Source of the DNA: JBBSUQ01 sp964389755
GTDB lineage: Bacteria; Bacteroidota; Bacteroidia; Flavobacteriales_D; Crocinitomicaceae
Length of the DNA: 64,000 bases
Direction: 5' to 3'
Assembly (NCBI GenBank): GCA_964389755.1
Contig: CAYMEW010000004.1
Location: 72,418 to 136,417 of the forward strand
Every line of letters starts with the position of its first letter. Within the stretch, counting starts at the first letter, position 1. Made by a program: the position numbers and the translations under genes. Below, piece by piece: positions 52,325 to 60,493 of this stretch. Under the pieces are notes generated by a model. It worked only from the letters and a program-made list of their open reading frames with translations. It had not been told where the DNA came from and searched no databases.

Positions 52325-53572
52325 TTAACGAAGTTTGAGTGTTACGATCGAAACGACCGCCAGCAATACGGCCACGATCCAGAATCGCGACACGATCTTG
52401 GCTTCGTGCAGTCCCTTTTTCTGATAATGATGATGAAGCGGAGCCATCAGGAAGATCCGGCGACCGTCACCGAAGCGCCTTTTGGTAAATTTGAACCACG
52501 AGACCTGCAGGATCACCGAGAGGTTCTCGATCAGAAATACTCCGCACAGAACAGGGATCAGCAGTTCCTTTCGGATGGAAATAGCAAATACGGCAATGAT
52601 TCCACCCAGCGCCAGGCTTCCGGTATCGCCCATGAATACCTGTGCCGGAAAGGAGTTGAACCACAAAAAGCCGATACAAGCCCCAACGAATGCGGCAATG
52701 AAGATTACGAGTTCTTCGGCCATTGGGATGTACATCACATTCAGGTAGTCGGCGAAGCGCGCATTTGAACTGACGTATGCCAGCACAGCCAGTGCGAGTC
52801 CGATGATGGCGGAGGTTCCGGTAGCCAGTCCGTCGAGTCCGTCGGTCATATTGGCCCCGTTGGATACGGCGATCACAATGAAGATGACGATCGGGATGAA
52901 GATCAGCCAGCCATATGCTTTGTGCGAATCCCCGATCAGCCAGTTGTAATTAAATTCATTTCCTTTGATGAAAGGAATGGTTGTCGTCATGTCATCCGTC
53001 CGGATCCATTTCGAATCGGGGTTTGCAGCCGAACTGACGTGCTGATCGGTCACAAATTCCTCATCCTGCTGAAGTACGTAATTGGCAGGAACGTTTTTGT
53101 GGACCTGCACATCATCGTGAAAATAAAGGATGCACCCGACGATGAGGCCCACGCCGATCTGTCCGACCACTTTGAATTTCCCGGCGAGCCCCTGTTTGTT
53201 CTTTTTGAATACTTTGATATAATCATCGAGGAAACCGATGGCACCGAGCCACACGGTCGCAAGCAACATGGTAATCACATAGATGTTGTGCAGTTTGGCG
53301 AAGAGCAGGGTAGGGATAAGAATCGCACTGAGAATGATGATCCCGCCCATGGTGGGAGTTCCCGATTTCTCGATCTGTCCGGCGAGGCCAAGGTCGCGTA
53401 CGGTTTCACCGATCTGTTGCCTGCGCAGTCCTGCAATGATCTTCTTTCCGAAGAAAACGGACACAATCAGCGAAAAGATGAGTGCCATCGATGCACGGAA
53501 GGAAATATAGTCGAACAGTCCCGCTCCGGGGAAGTTCATATTATCGAGGTAATCAAAGAGGTAATACAGCAT
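52325..53572 (-). CDS. mraY: Phospho-MurNAc-pentapeptide transferase MraY
   Basis: A 415-residue integral membrane enzyme that makes lipid I. About ten helices are present, with the conserved [32 protein letters not shown] (magnesium-binding aspartates), [12 protein letters not shown] and [11 protein letters not shown] loops. A central insertion of about 70 residues (about 150-230) is typical of Bacteroidetes MraY. Its ATG overlaps the murE stop by one base (TAATG). Confidence 0.98.
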   Translation of the reverse strand: MLYYLFDYLDNMNFPGAGLFDYISFRASMALIFSLIVSVFFGKKIIAGLRRQQIGETVRDLGLAGQIEKSGTPTMGGIIILSAILIPTLLFAKLHNIYVITMLLATVWLGAIGFLDDYIKVFKKNKQGLAGKFKVVGQIGVGLIVGCILYFHDDVQVHKNVPANYVLQQDEEFVTDQHVSSAANPDSKWIRTDDMTTTIPFIKGNEFNYNWLIGDSHKAYGWLIFIPIVIFIVIAVSNGANMTDGLDGLATGTSAIIGLALAVLAYVSSNARFADYLNVMYIPMAEELVIFIAAFVGACIGFLWFNSFPAQVFMGDTGSLALGGIIAVFAISIRKELLIPVLCGVFLIENLSVILQVSWFKFTKRRFGDGRRIFLMAPLHHHYQKKGLHEAKIVSRFWIVAVLLAVVSIVTLKLR

Positions 53573-55044
53573 TACTTTTCCAGTTTTTGAAAGAGGTCCA
53601 ACAAAATTTGCATATCATCGAAAGTGTGTTTCACACCTTTAATTTCCTGGTATTTCTCATGACCTTTACCGGCCACGAGGATGATGTCGTTCGCTTCCGC
53701 CATGCTCACGGCCGTTTTAATGGCCTGCATGCGATCGGTAATGGAAAGTGTTTTTTTGAAGTGCTGGCCTTCCACGCCCGTCATCATCTCTGCAATGATG
53801 GCATCCGGATCTTCCGAACGCGGGTTGTCAGCTGTCAGGATCACTTTGTCGCTTAGTTCGCAAGCAATAGCTGCCATGGTCGGTCGTTTGGCCCGATCGC
53901 GATCGCCGCCACAGCCCACAACGGTGAACACCTGTTCATTGCGTGTCCGGATGTTAGCGATTGTTTTCAATACGTTCTCCAGGGCGTCCGGTGTGTGTGC
54001 ATAATCGACGATCCCTACGATCCCGCTGCTGCTTTTTATGTATTGAAAGCGCCCTTCGACGGCTTCAAGGCTACTGAGTGCGGTGAGAATTTCGGTCTTG
54101 TCCTCTCCGAGCAGGTTTGCCACGCCGTATACGGCCAGCAGGTTGTAGGCATTAAAATCACCGATCAGACGTGTCCACAATTCCGTGCCGTCCATGTTCA
54201 GGACCAGGCCGGAGAACTGGTTCTCAATCACACGGGCTTTGAAATCAGCCGGGCTTTTAAGCGCGTAAGTTTTGACCTGGGCTTTCGTGTTCTGGACCAT
54301 GATCATCCCGTTGCGGTCATCGATGTTGGTCAGTGCAAAGGCACTCGCGGGTAACTGATCGAAGAACGCGCGTTTTGCAGCGATATATTCCGCAAATGTT
54401 TTATGGTAATCGAGGTGATCGTGTGTGATATTGGTGAAAACACCACCTGTAAAGCGAAGTCCTGCAATGCGTTGCTGGTGAATGGCATGCGAACTTACTT
54501 CCATGAAGCAGTGTGAACAACCGCTTTCCACCATTTCTGCCAATAAGCTATTCAGTACCACGGGATCCGGAGTCGTATGCGTCGAAGGTATTTCTTCATT
54601 CCCGATCCGGTTAACCACGGTTGAAAGCAGGCCGGCGTGAAAACCGAGTGCCGTGTACAATTTGTGCAACAAGGTTGCGGTTGTGGTTTTGCCGTTCGTA
54701 CCGGTAATCCCGACCAGTTTCAATTTGGTTGACGGATGCCCGTAAAATGCGGCGGCCAGTTGCCCAAGTGCTTTGTGCGTGTCTTTGCAGCGAATGACAG
54801 TGACGTTCTGAGGAAGTTCGGGCAGCACGTGATCTTCCTGGCAAACGAGCATGGAACATCCGGCGGCAATTACCTGCCCGATGAAGTCGTGACCATCTGC
54901 CGTGCTCCCCTGAATGGCCACGAACAGCTGATCTGCTCCCGCCTTTCGGGAATCGAAAACAATGCCCGATACGGTACGTTCCGTTTTTCCCTGAACGCTT
55001 GCGTAATCTACAAAAGATAGTATGTCGTCAAGACGCTGTGTCAT
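53572..55044 (-). CDS. murE: UDP-MurNAc-tripeptide synthetase MurE (meso-DAP type)
   Basis: A 490-residue ligase adding the third amino acid of the stem peptide. The ATP loop is [16 protein letters not shown], and the carbamylated-lysine region and [14 protein letters not shown] are present. The motif DNPRSEDP near residue 415 is the signature for meso-diaminopimelate as substrate, so the wall should be DAP-type. It overlaps the FtsI gene by 4 bp and mraY by 1 bp. Confidence 0.97.
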   Translation of the reverse strand: MTQRLDDILSFVDYASVQGKTERTVSGIVFDSRKAGADQLFVAIQGSTADGHDFIGQVIAAGCSMLVCQEDHVLPELPQNVTVIRCKDTHKALGQLAAAFYGHPSTKLKLVGITGTNGKTTTATLLHKLYTALGFHAGLLSTVVNRIGNEEIPSTHTTPDPVVLNSLLAEMVESGCSHCFMEVSSHAIHQQRIAGLRFTGGVFTNITHDHLDYHKTFAEYIAAKRAFFDQLPASAFALTNIDDRNGMIMVQNTKAQVKTYALKSPADFKARVIENQFSGLVLNMDGTELWTRLIGDFNAYNLLAVYGVANLLGEDKTEILTALSSLEAVEGRFQYIKSSSGIVGIVDYAHTPDALENVLKTIANIRTRNEQVFTVVGCGGDRDRAKRPTMAAIACELSDKVILTADNPRSEDPDAIIAEMMTGVEGQHFKKTLSITDRMQAIKTAVSMAEANDIILVAGKGHEKYQEIKGVKHTFDDMQILLDLFQKLEK

Positions 55045-57140
55045 TTTAATTCCAGTTTGATCATTCCTCCCGGCGGGGCTTCTGCTCCCGGCGTAAGCGA
55101 TTGTTTGTAAACGGTTCCGTAACCGCTAATCTGTGCTTTCATTCCACAGCTTTCCACGAGGTAAATGGCGTCCCGGGCACTCATTCCGAGTACATTGGGA
55201 ACTTTGTCGCGGTCTATGCGCTGGCGGACAAAATCCACCTGTTCACCGTTGGCCGTGGTGCGGATATATTCATCTTGTAATGCCCTGGAGAAACCGACTC
55301 CGAGTTTGTCGAGCACGTAGCTGATATCATGTCGGTTGCCGCTCATGGAAACGGGAGCATCGTGCAGTTTCTTCCCGTTCTCATTGATGGCTTCGTGGTA
55401 TTTGAGACTACCGGCGTATACTTTATTGGCGATTGCGCTGAAAACCGTTCCGGAAACAACCGCGCCGTAAATATCCCTGTTAGGGGCCGAGACTACCACG
55501 ATGCAGGAATAGATCGGTTCATCCGCGGGGAAATAGCCCACGAATGATGCCTGGTATTTTTTTTCGCCTTCGTGTCCGTAGCTGTGATCATCGTTGAGGA
55601 TCTGTGCGGTTCCGGTTTTCCCGGCAATATCGAAAAGCGATGATTTAAGGGCAGAACCTGTTCCGCGGACCATGACACCTTTGAGGCATTCGTGTAGCGT
55701 GCGCAGCGTTTGCTGAGAGCACAGTTGTTCTTTCAACACTACCGGTTCGAAACTCTTCACGACCTCTGTTCCGCGCCTGATCTCTTTTACGAACAGGGGG
55801 CGCAGCATTTTACCGTTGTTTGCCACACCATTGTAAAAGGCGAGTGTCTGAAGCGGGGTTTGCTGAACTTCGTAGCCAATTGCCATCCATGCCAGGGAAA
55901 TTCCTGACCAGTTCTTGCTACCCGGTCCGTAAAGTGTGGGTTGCGGTTCTCCGAGCAGGTCAATACCAAGTTTGTCTCCCAGTCCGAAAGCGCGCAGGTG
56001 ATCTACGAAGGTCCTGGGTTCATTCTTATAAGCGTTGTATATGATGCGCGAGATCACGTTGGACGATTTCTCAAAAGCCTGTTTGATCGTAATGCGGCCG
56101 TATCCTCCTTCGTGTGAATCTTCGAGTACGGAGTTGTAAAAGCGGTATTTTCCGTAAGCATTGACCGAGTCGGTGATCTTGATCTTATTGTCTTCGAGCG
56201 CTGCCATGAGCGAAGCGAGTTTGAAGGTAGATCCGGGTACTTCTTTGGTTCCGATCGCGTAGTTGTATACTTCGGAATATTCACCGTTCTCGAGGCGCGT
56301 GAGGTTTGCGATGGCTTTTACATAACCCGTTTTCACTTCCATGACGATCACGCAACCGTTGCGCGCGTTTTGATTCTTCAACTGACGGTAGAGTTCGCTG
56401 TGCGCCACTTCCTGGATCTCCTTGTCAATCGTTGTAACAACGTCTGCGCCTTCTACTGCTTCACGCACGATCTGGCCGGTGCGTTTCCAGCCGGTTGAGA
56501 TCTGTTGTTCGATCTCTTCTCCAGGAGTTCCTGCGAGGTATTCGTTGTAAGCGCCCTCTATTCCCACGCGCAGTTCTTTTCCGTTCTGAACTTTGTAGTA
56601 TCCGAGTGTACGGCGCATGAGTTCGTCGTGCGGGCGTTTGCGTTCGATCTTTTCGTCTGTGTCGATGAGGCCTCCTTTAAAGCGTCCGTGTTCGAAGATG
56701 GGAAACTTCCTTACTTTTCGGCGTTCCTCGTTGGTTGCCTGGCGTTTGATGAGCAGGTAGCGATTTCCACGCTGGCGTGCCCGGCGGATATAGCTTTCGT
56801 ATTCATGGGCGCTCATTTGCGGGAAGATTGCGGCGAGTTTGCGGCAAAGTGCGGAAATGTCCTTATCAAAGAGTTCCTGTTTCACGGTGGTGGGGTCCAT
56901 GTGAATATCATAGTACGAAACCGAAGTAACGAGCGGTGTATTGTTGATGTCGAGAATATCTCCGCTACGCGGTTTACGTTGCACAAGCCTTGTCGGAGTG
57001 TGGTCTTCCGGATCGTCGAGGACGTGACTGTGCGTTTCGAGTTGCAGGGACACGGTATTGAACAGCACGACGAGCATGATGACGAGGAACCCGAAATAGA
57101 TCAGGTACGCTCTCCAGTATATGTCCTTTCGTTCTTTCAT
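55041..57140 (-). CDS. ftsI: Division-specific penicillin-binding protein (FtsI/PBP3) with PASTA domain
   Basis: A 699-residue class B transpeptidase. There is an N-terminal helix (YLIYFGFLVIMLVVLFNTV) and a dimerisation domain. The transpeptidase domain has nucleophile S304 in STFK, the SSN motif (359-361) and KTGT near residue 515. A single PASTA domain ends the protein (VPNVLGMSARDAIYLVESCG), unusual for proteobacteria but normal for this phylum. It crosslinks septal peptidoglycan with FtsW. It starts directly after the FtsL-like gene with no gap and overlaps murE by 4 bp. Confidence 0.96.
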   Translation of the reverse strand: MKERKDIYWRAYLIYFGFLVIMLVVLFNTVSLQLETHSHVLDDPEDHTPTRLVQRKPRSGDILDINNTPLVTSVSYYDIHMDPTTVKQELFDKDISALCRKLAAIFPQMSAHEYESYIRRARQRGNRYLLIKRQATNEERRKVRKFPIFEHGRFKGGLIDTDEKIERKRPHDELMRRTLGYYKVQNGKELRVGIEGAYNEYLAGTPGEEIEQQISTGWKRTGQIVREAVEGADVVTTIDKEIQEVAHSELYRQLKNQNARNGCVIVMEVKTGYVKAIANLTRLENGEYSEVYNYAIGTKEVPGSTFKLASLMAALEDNKIKITDSVNAYGKYRFYNSVLEDSHEGGYGRITIKQAFEKSSNVISRIIYNAYKNEPRTFVDHLRAFGLGDKLGIDLLGEPQPTLYGPGSKNWSGISLAWMAIGYEVQQTPLQTLAFYNGVANNGKMLRPLFVKEIRRGTEVVKSFEPVVLKEQLCSQQTLRTLHECLKGVMVRGTGSALKSSLFDIAGKTGTAQILNDDHSYGHEGEKKYQASFVGYFPADEPIYSCIVVVSAPNRDIYGAVVSGTVFSAIANKVYAGSLKYHEAINENGKKLHDAPVSMSGNRHDISYVLDKLGVGFSRALQDEYIRTTANGEQVDFVRQRIDRDKVPNVLGMSARDAIYLVESCGMKAQISGYGTVYKQSLTPGAEAPPGGMIKLELK

Positions 57141-57557
57141 TTATTCTTCTTCCTGACTGTCTTTATCCAGGCGTATCACACGCGTGGGGTTAACGGTTTC
57201 TTTCAGTCCTTTGGGCGCGAGTTGTTCCACGAGTTTGATACGCCGTGTTTCTTCTTCGAGTCGTGCTTTTGCGGATACATAATCCGCGGTTATTTCATTT
57301 AGTTCGCGCTGTTGCACATCCACATCATGGATCAGTTCTTTACCGTAATAGCTCTTTGCTACGAGTAGCAGGAGCAGGAACAGGATAAAGAAGATGAAGT
57401 TCAGGTTGTTCAGGACGAATTCCCGGTTGAGGAAGTCTCCGTTGAGGATCTGTGCGAAAGTGCGGGACACGGGGCGTTTACCGGAGTTTTTTTTGTTCTT
57501 CTTCGGTGCTGCCTTTTCCGTTTCCGGATCCTTTTTTATGAACTCATTGTCACTCAT
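57141..57557 (-). CDS. FtsL-like division protein
   Basis: A 138-residue bitopic protein. The N-terminus is lysine-rich and cytoplasmic, with one helix at about residues 53-70 (FIFFILFLLLLLVAKSYY), then a predicted periplasmic coiled coil (HDVDVQQRELNEITADYVSAKARLEEE). Topology and position between rsmH and ftsI match FtsL, which recruits FtsW/FtsI together with FtsB and FtsQ. Primary sequence is too divergent to prove it. It overlaps rsmH by 8 bp and abuts ftsI. Confidence 0.8.
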   Translation of the reverse strand: MSDNEFIKKDPETEKAAPKKNKKNSGKRPVSRTFAQILNGDFLNREFVLNNLNFIFFILFLLLLLVAKSYYGKELIHDVDVQQRELNEITADYVSAKARLEEETRRIKLVEQLAPKGLKETVNPTRVIRLDKDSQEEE

Positions 57558-58461
57558 TTCGTTCTGCTATCCTGAGTTTGGCGCTTCGTGCGCGCGGGTT
57601 TCGTTCTGTTTCTTCTTCCGAGGGGACAATCGGGTGGCGCGTTATTTCCGTAAAGGGTTTGATCACGTTGCCAAAAAAGTCCTTCGTAATTTCTCCGTCG
57701 AGCGAGCCGCGTTTCATGTAGTTCTTTACGAGCCGGTCTTCCAGGGAGTGGTACGACATGACAACCAGTCTCCCTTTTGGGGCCAGGCATTTTTCGGTCT
57801 GCAGGAGGAAGCGTTCAAGAACCTCCATTTCTCCGTTCACTTCAATTCGGATTGCCTGGAAGACCTGTGCAAAGAATTTATGGTCTTTGAACTTCGGTGC
57901 TGCCGGGAGGAGCAGGTCGCGCAGTTCACCGGTTGTTTCGATCTTCTTCGAGGCGCGTGCCCCGGCAATGAGAGAGGCAATACGTCGCGCATTGGGGAGT
58001 TCCCCGTATTTGCGTAAAATCCCGACGAGTTGCTCTTCGTCGTAGTCGTTTATAACGGTTAAAGCGGATAGTTCTGCCTGTGGGTTCATACGCATATCGA
58101 GGGGAGCATTCCCGCGGATGGAAAAACCACGTCCTTCGGCATCGAACTGGTGTGAGGACACGCCAAGGTCTGCCAGTATTCCGTCTACCGAACTAATCCC
58201 CATGAGTCGCAGGTGATTTTGCAGGAACGCAAAGTTTGCGGGCACGAAGTGCAGGTTGGGTGCGTCCCAGAGGTTTTGGCGTGCATCCGGATCCTGGTCG
58301 AAAGCGATGAGTTTGCCTTTTGGGGAGAGCAATTTGTGAATGGCTCGCGAGTGTCCGCCACCTCCGAAGGTTACGTCCACGTAAGTTCCGTCGGGCTTTA
58401 TGTTGAGCCCTTCGATGCACTCATCGCGCATTACCGGTATGTGGTACGACAAATCAGTCAT
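57550..58461 (-). CDS. rsmH: 16S rRNA (cytosine-1402-N4)-methyltransferase RsmH
   Basis: A methyltransferase of 303 residues from the ATG at 58461, which has a strong AAGGAG just upstream and overlaps the end of mraZ; a GTG five codons earlier is weaker. It methylates C1402 of 16S rRNA. It has YHIPVMRDECIEGL at the N-terminus, the SAM loop VDVTFGGGGHSRAI, LIAFDQDPDA, and SYHSLEDRLVKNYM. Second gene of the dcw operon. Confidence 0.97.
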   Translation of the reverse strand: MTDLSYHIPVMRDECIEGLNIKPDGTYVDVTFGGGGHSRAIHKLLSPKGKLIAFDQDPDARQNLWDAPNLHFVPANFAFLQNHLRLMGISSVDGILADLGVSSHQFDAEGRGFSIRGNAPLDMRMNPQAELSALTVINDYDEEQLVGILRKYGELPNARRIASLIAGARASKKIETTGELRDLLLPAAPKFKDHKFFAQVFQAIRIEVNGEMEVLERFLLQTEKCLAPKGRLVVMSYHSLEDRLVKNYMKRGSLDGEITKDFFGNVIKPFTEITRHPIVPSEEETERNPRARSAKLRIAERNE

Positions 58462-58912
58462 TATCTCCTTGATCACCCATTACTTCGTCGGCCAGGTCAG
58501 CAAAATCAGCCATGTTATCCTCAATGAGGCTGAAATATTTGGTTTTGTCCCAGATCTCAATGCGGTCATTGTACGCAATGAGCATGGCTTCCCTGTCCAA
58601 ACCGACGCGTTCCATGTGCGTTGTGGGAACGAGGATACGTCCTGCATTGTCGAGCGACACCGCTTTGGCTCCCTGGTGGAAGAGGCGGTAGAACATCCGG
58701 TTCCGTGGTTTGAACAGGTTCATTTTGGAAAGCTTCTCACTTAGTTTTTCCCATTCGTTCATGGGGTACAGCGTGAGGCAATCCTCAAAACCCTTATTCA
58801 ACATGAAATTTTCCTGAGCAGCAGGGGAGAGTTGCTTCCGAAGTCCGGAAGGGAAAAGAAACCGCCCTTTGGGGTCCAGCTTTACCTCATATTCTCCTAC
58901 TAATCCTGCCAC
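58454..58912 (-). CDS. mraZ: MraZ, dcw operon regulator
   Basis: A 152-residue AbrB-like DNA-binding protein starting at GTG (58912). It has two tandem half-domains with the paired motifs LDPKGRFLFPSGLR (about residues 11-24) and LDNAGRILVPTTHM (about 87-100). In E. coli MraZ binds TGGGN direct repeats with 5-nt spacers before its own gene and represses the operon. Similar repeats are seen here at 58947-58961. It is the first gene of the dcw operon and overlaps rsmH by 8 bp. Confidence 0.95.
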   Translation of the reverse strand: MAGLVGEYEVKLDPKGRFLFPSGLRKQLSPAAQENFMLNKGFEDCLTLYPMNEWEKLSEKLSKMNLFKPRNRMFYRLFHQGAKAVSLDNAGRILVPTTHMERVGLDREAMLIAYNDRIEIWDKTKYFSLIEDNMADFADLADEVMGDQGDND

Positions 58913-58946
58913 AACGAATTATAATGGGTAAAAATAGGAAGATTTG

Positions 58947-58961
58947 TCCCACTTTTTACCA
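58947..58961 (-). promoter_or_regulatory. Candidate MraZ box upstream of mraZ
   Basis: On the minus strand TGGTA (58961-58957), 5 nt, TGGGA (58951-58947) reproduce the repeat size and 5-nt spacing known for E. coli MraZ sites (TGGGN). A further TGGAA lies upstream with a 6-nt spacer. A mirror pair, TGGTA-AAAAG-TGGTA, is on the plus strand at 59059-59073. The first base lies 35 bp before the start codon. Confidence 0.45.
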
Positions 58962-59179
58962 CTGGTTTTCCAATTGTTGATAAGTTTTACGAATAATTAA
59001 CGGGAAGGTTTCATTAAAATTGCCTGAATTCCTTTGAAAATAGTGAGTCTGAGATTTGTGGTAAAAAGTGGTAATAAACTATTGACTGTGGAGAAAAAGC
59101 GGGGTTTAGGAGCATTTTGTTGAGTGTTTCAATTTTAACACATTGTTTGAAACAGGTACAGATGATACACTATCATTAC

Positions 59180-59212
59180 TTGTGCTATACTGATGCTATA
59201 CTTGTGCTATAC
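59180..59212. repeat. Three tandem 11-bp units
   Basis: TTGTGCTATAC, TGATGCTATAC and TTGTGCTATAC follow each other without a gap (59180, 59191, 59202). Copies one and three are identical and copy two differs at two bases. The 11-bp period places each unit on the same face of the helix, as in binding-site arrays. Confidence 0.75.
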
Positions 59213-59223
59213 AGGTGGAATAT

Positions 59224-59270
59224 ACCAGAAGTACATCTTCCTGCGGTCGATGACTTCTGGTTTCAGTGTG
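59224..59270. repeat. Palindromic element copy 1
   Basis: ACCAGAAGT (59224-59232) pairs perfectly with ACTTCTGGT (59253-59261), followed by TTCAGTGTG. It shares the core AGTAC-TCT-C and GTCGA-GACTTC with copies 2 and 3. Confidence 0.7.
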
Positions 59271-59510
59271 AGTGTGAGTTTAGAGTGTGAGGCTAGAGTG
59301 TGAGTGTGAGGAGCGTGGGGCTAGAGTGTGAGTGTGAGAGTGAGTATAGAGTGTGGGTGTGAGTGTGAGTCTAGAGTGTGAGTGTGAGTGTGAGTCTAGA
59401 GTGTGAGTGTGAGTGTGAGTGTGAGTGTGAGTGTGAGTGTGAGTCTAAAGTGTGGGGAGTGTGAGTGTGAGGAGTGTGAGTCTAGAGTGTGAATGTGAGT
59501 CTAGAGTGTG
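59265..59510. repeat. GTGTGA minisatellite with CTAGA punctuations
   Basis: About 245 bp made of GTGTGA hexamers broken up by (T/G)CTAGA or close variants, giving roughly nine higher-order units. The longest pure run is seven hexamers at 59401-59442. On the plus strand one frame reads GTG TGA and is closed; the others give Cys-Glu or Val-Ser dipeptides and break at the punctuations. Confidence 0.85.
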
Positions 59511-59559
59511 ACCCGGAAGTACTTCTCCTTGCAGTCGAAGACTTCGGGATTTCAGTGTG
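59511..59559. repeat. Palindromic element copy 2
   Basis: ACCCGGAAGT (59511-59520) pairs with ACTTCGGGAT (59541-59550) at 8 of 10 positions, followed by TTCAGTGTG. It is about 85 percent like copy 3 by eye. Confidence 0.7.
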
Positions 59560-59579
59560 CGTGTATGGACACGAGTGGA

Positions 59580-59609
59580 ACACTCGCGCCAGCGGCGGAA
59601 GCAGAATGA
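59580..59609. repeat. 30-bp repeat unit, copy 1
   Basis: ACACTCGCGCCAGCGG (59580-59595) plus CAGAATGA (59602-59609). The start forms a hairpin with the bases before it (CGAGTG 59572-59577, GAA loop, CACTCG 59581-59586). A second CAGAATGA follows at 59614. Confidence 0.7.
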
Positions 59610-59626
59610 GAAACAGAATGAGAATG

Positions 59627-59675
59627 ATCCCGCAGTACTTCTCCCTGGGGTCGAAGACTTCGGGATTTCAGTGTG
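59627..59675. repeat. Palindromic element copy 3
   Basis: ATCCCGCAGT (59627-59636) pairs with ACTTCGGGAT (59657-59666) at 9 of 10 positions, followed by TTCAGTGTG. Relative to copy 1, an A-T pair in the stem is replaced by C-G, so pairing is kept. Confidence 0.7.
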
Positions 59676-59708
59676 AGTTTAGAGTGTGGGGAGTGTGAGT
59701 GTGGTGCG

Positions 59709-59738
59709 ACACTCGCGCCAGCGGTAGAAACAGAATGA
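59709..59738. repeat. 30-bp repeat unit, copy 2
   Basis: ACACTCGCGCCAGCGG (59709-59724) and CAGAATGA (59731-59738), identical to copy 1 in both blocks. It ends 8 bp from the LytTR gene stop. The preceding GAGTGT can pair with its ACACTC. Confidence 0.7.
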
Positions 59739-59746
59739 AAATCCGG

Positions 59747-60493
59747 TTATACGAAGCGGTTGCCCTGGAACTGTGCCATGAACTTCAGGAATTCGTCTTT
59801 GCGCCGAACGGAGATCGGGAGTTCCTGTTTGTTGTCAAGTACAACGATGTTGAGGTGCGGGCTGATCTTCTGGATTCGCGAAACATTGACCAGGTACGAG
59901 TGGTGGATACGGTAGAACAGTTTGGGATCCAGTTGTTCTTCGTACAGTTTGAGGTTTTTGGAGCTGACGTAATTTTCTTCGCGGAGGCGAATTTCGGTAT
60001 ACTTACCGTCGGCCTGAAGGTAGAGCACTTCCGTTTCGCTGATGAACTTGCTTCCTTTGTTGGTAATTACCTTAATCTTATGCGGACGCTGGGCTCCGCC
60101 CGAGTGTCTTGCGAGCGTCAGGTTTTTCATTTCCCTGAATTTCCCGGCCTTATCGATGGCTATCTGAAGATCTTTAAAATTAATAGGTTTGAGGAGGTAA
60201 TCAATGGCATTTTCTTTAATGGCGCGGATGGCATATTCGGAGTAAGCCGTCACGAATACGATCATAGCGTCTTCTTTGCGGATCTGGTTCACGATGTCGA
60301 AACCGGTGCCGTCTTTGAGTTGAATGTCCAGGAAAATGAGGTCCGGGCGTAATTTGCGAACGAGCTCGACTGAGTCGCTGACACTGGCTGTTTCGCCAAC
60401 GATCTCCACTTGTGGAAATTTATCTTCCAGCAGGATCCGGATGAGGTCCCTGTTGAGTTTGCTATCGTCTACTATGAGCGTTCGTAGGTTCAT
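59747..60493 (-). CDS. LytTR-family response regulator
   Basis: A 248-residue regulator. The receiver domain has DD at residues 9-10, phospho-acceptor D56 (IFLDIQLKDG), VFVTAYS and YLLKPINF. The C-terminal LytTR domain (about 140-240) has KFISETEVLYLQADGKYTEI and FYRIHHSYLVNVSRIQKI, the 10-stranded DNA-binding fold that reads paired direct repeats. It overlaps the sensor gene by 4 bp. A matching pair of direct repeats is present upstream of the operon (63543-63573), suggesting autoregulation. Confidence 0.94.
   Translation of the reverse strand: MNLRTLIVDDSKLNRDLIRILLEDKFPQVEIVGETASVSDSVELVRKLRPDLIFLDIQLKDGTGFDIVNQIRKEDAMIVFVTAYSEYAIRAIKENAIDYLLKPINFKDLQIAIDKAGKFREMKNLTLARHSGGAQRPHKIKVITNKGSKFISETEVLYLQADGKYTEIRLREENYVSSKNLKLYEEQLDPKLFYRIHHSYLVNVSRIQKISPHLNIVVLDNKQELPISVRRKDEFLKFMAQFQGNRFV

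Larger units (their letters stand above)
58913..59746. other. Repeat-filled region without a gene, between the LytTR gene and mraZ
   Basis: No credible gene is present in these 834 bp. The first 200 bp before mraZ are AT-rich and hold the candidate MraZ boxes and an inverted repeat (TGTTTCAA 59125-59132 with TTGAAACA 59147-59154). Then come three 11-bp tandem units, a palindromic element, a GTGTGA minisatellite, and two further palindromic elements interleaved with a duplicated 30-bp unit, which ends 8 bp from the LytTR stop. Frames through the repeats are open in places, but the frame differs between copies, so coding is unlikely. Confidence 0.75.

Noticed and set aside
58913..59180. Chromosomal replication origin near the dcw operon
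   Set aside because: AT-rich DNA and repeats are present, but no cluster of DnaA boxes (TTATCCACA-like) or dnaA/dnaN gene was seen.
59489..59698. 69-codon plus-strand frame across the repeat island
   Set aside because: It reads palindromic element copies 2 and 3 in different frames and starts in the minisatellite, so the frame is accidental.
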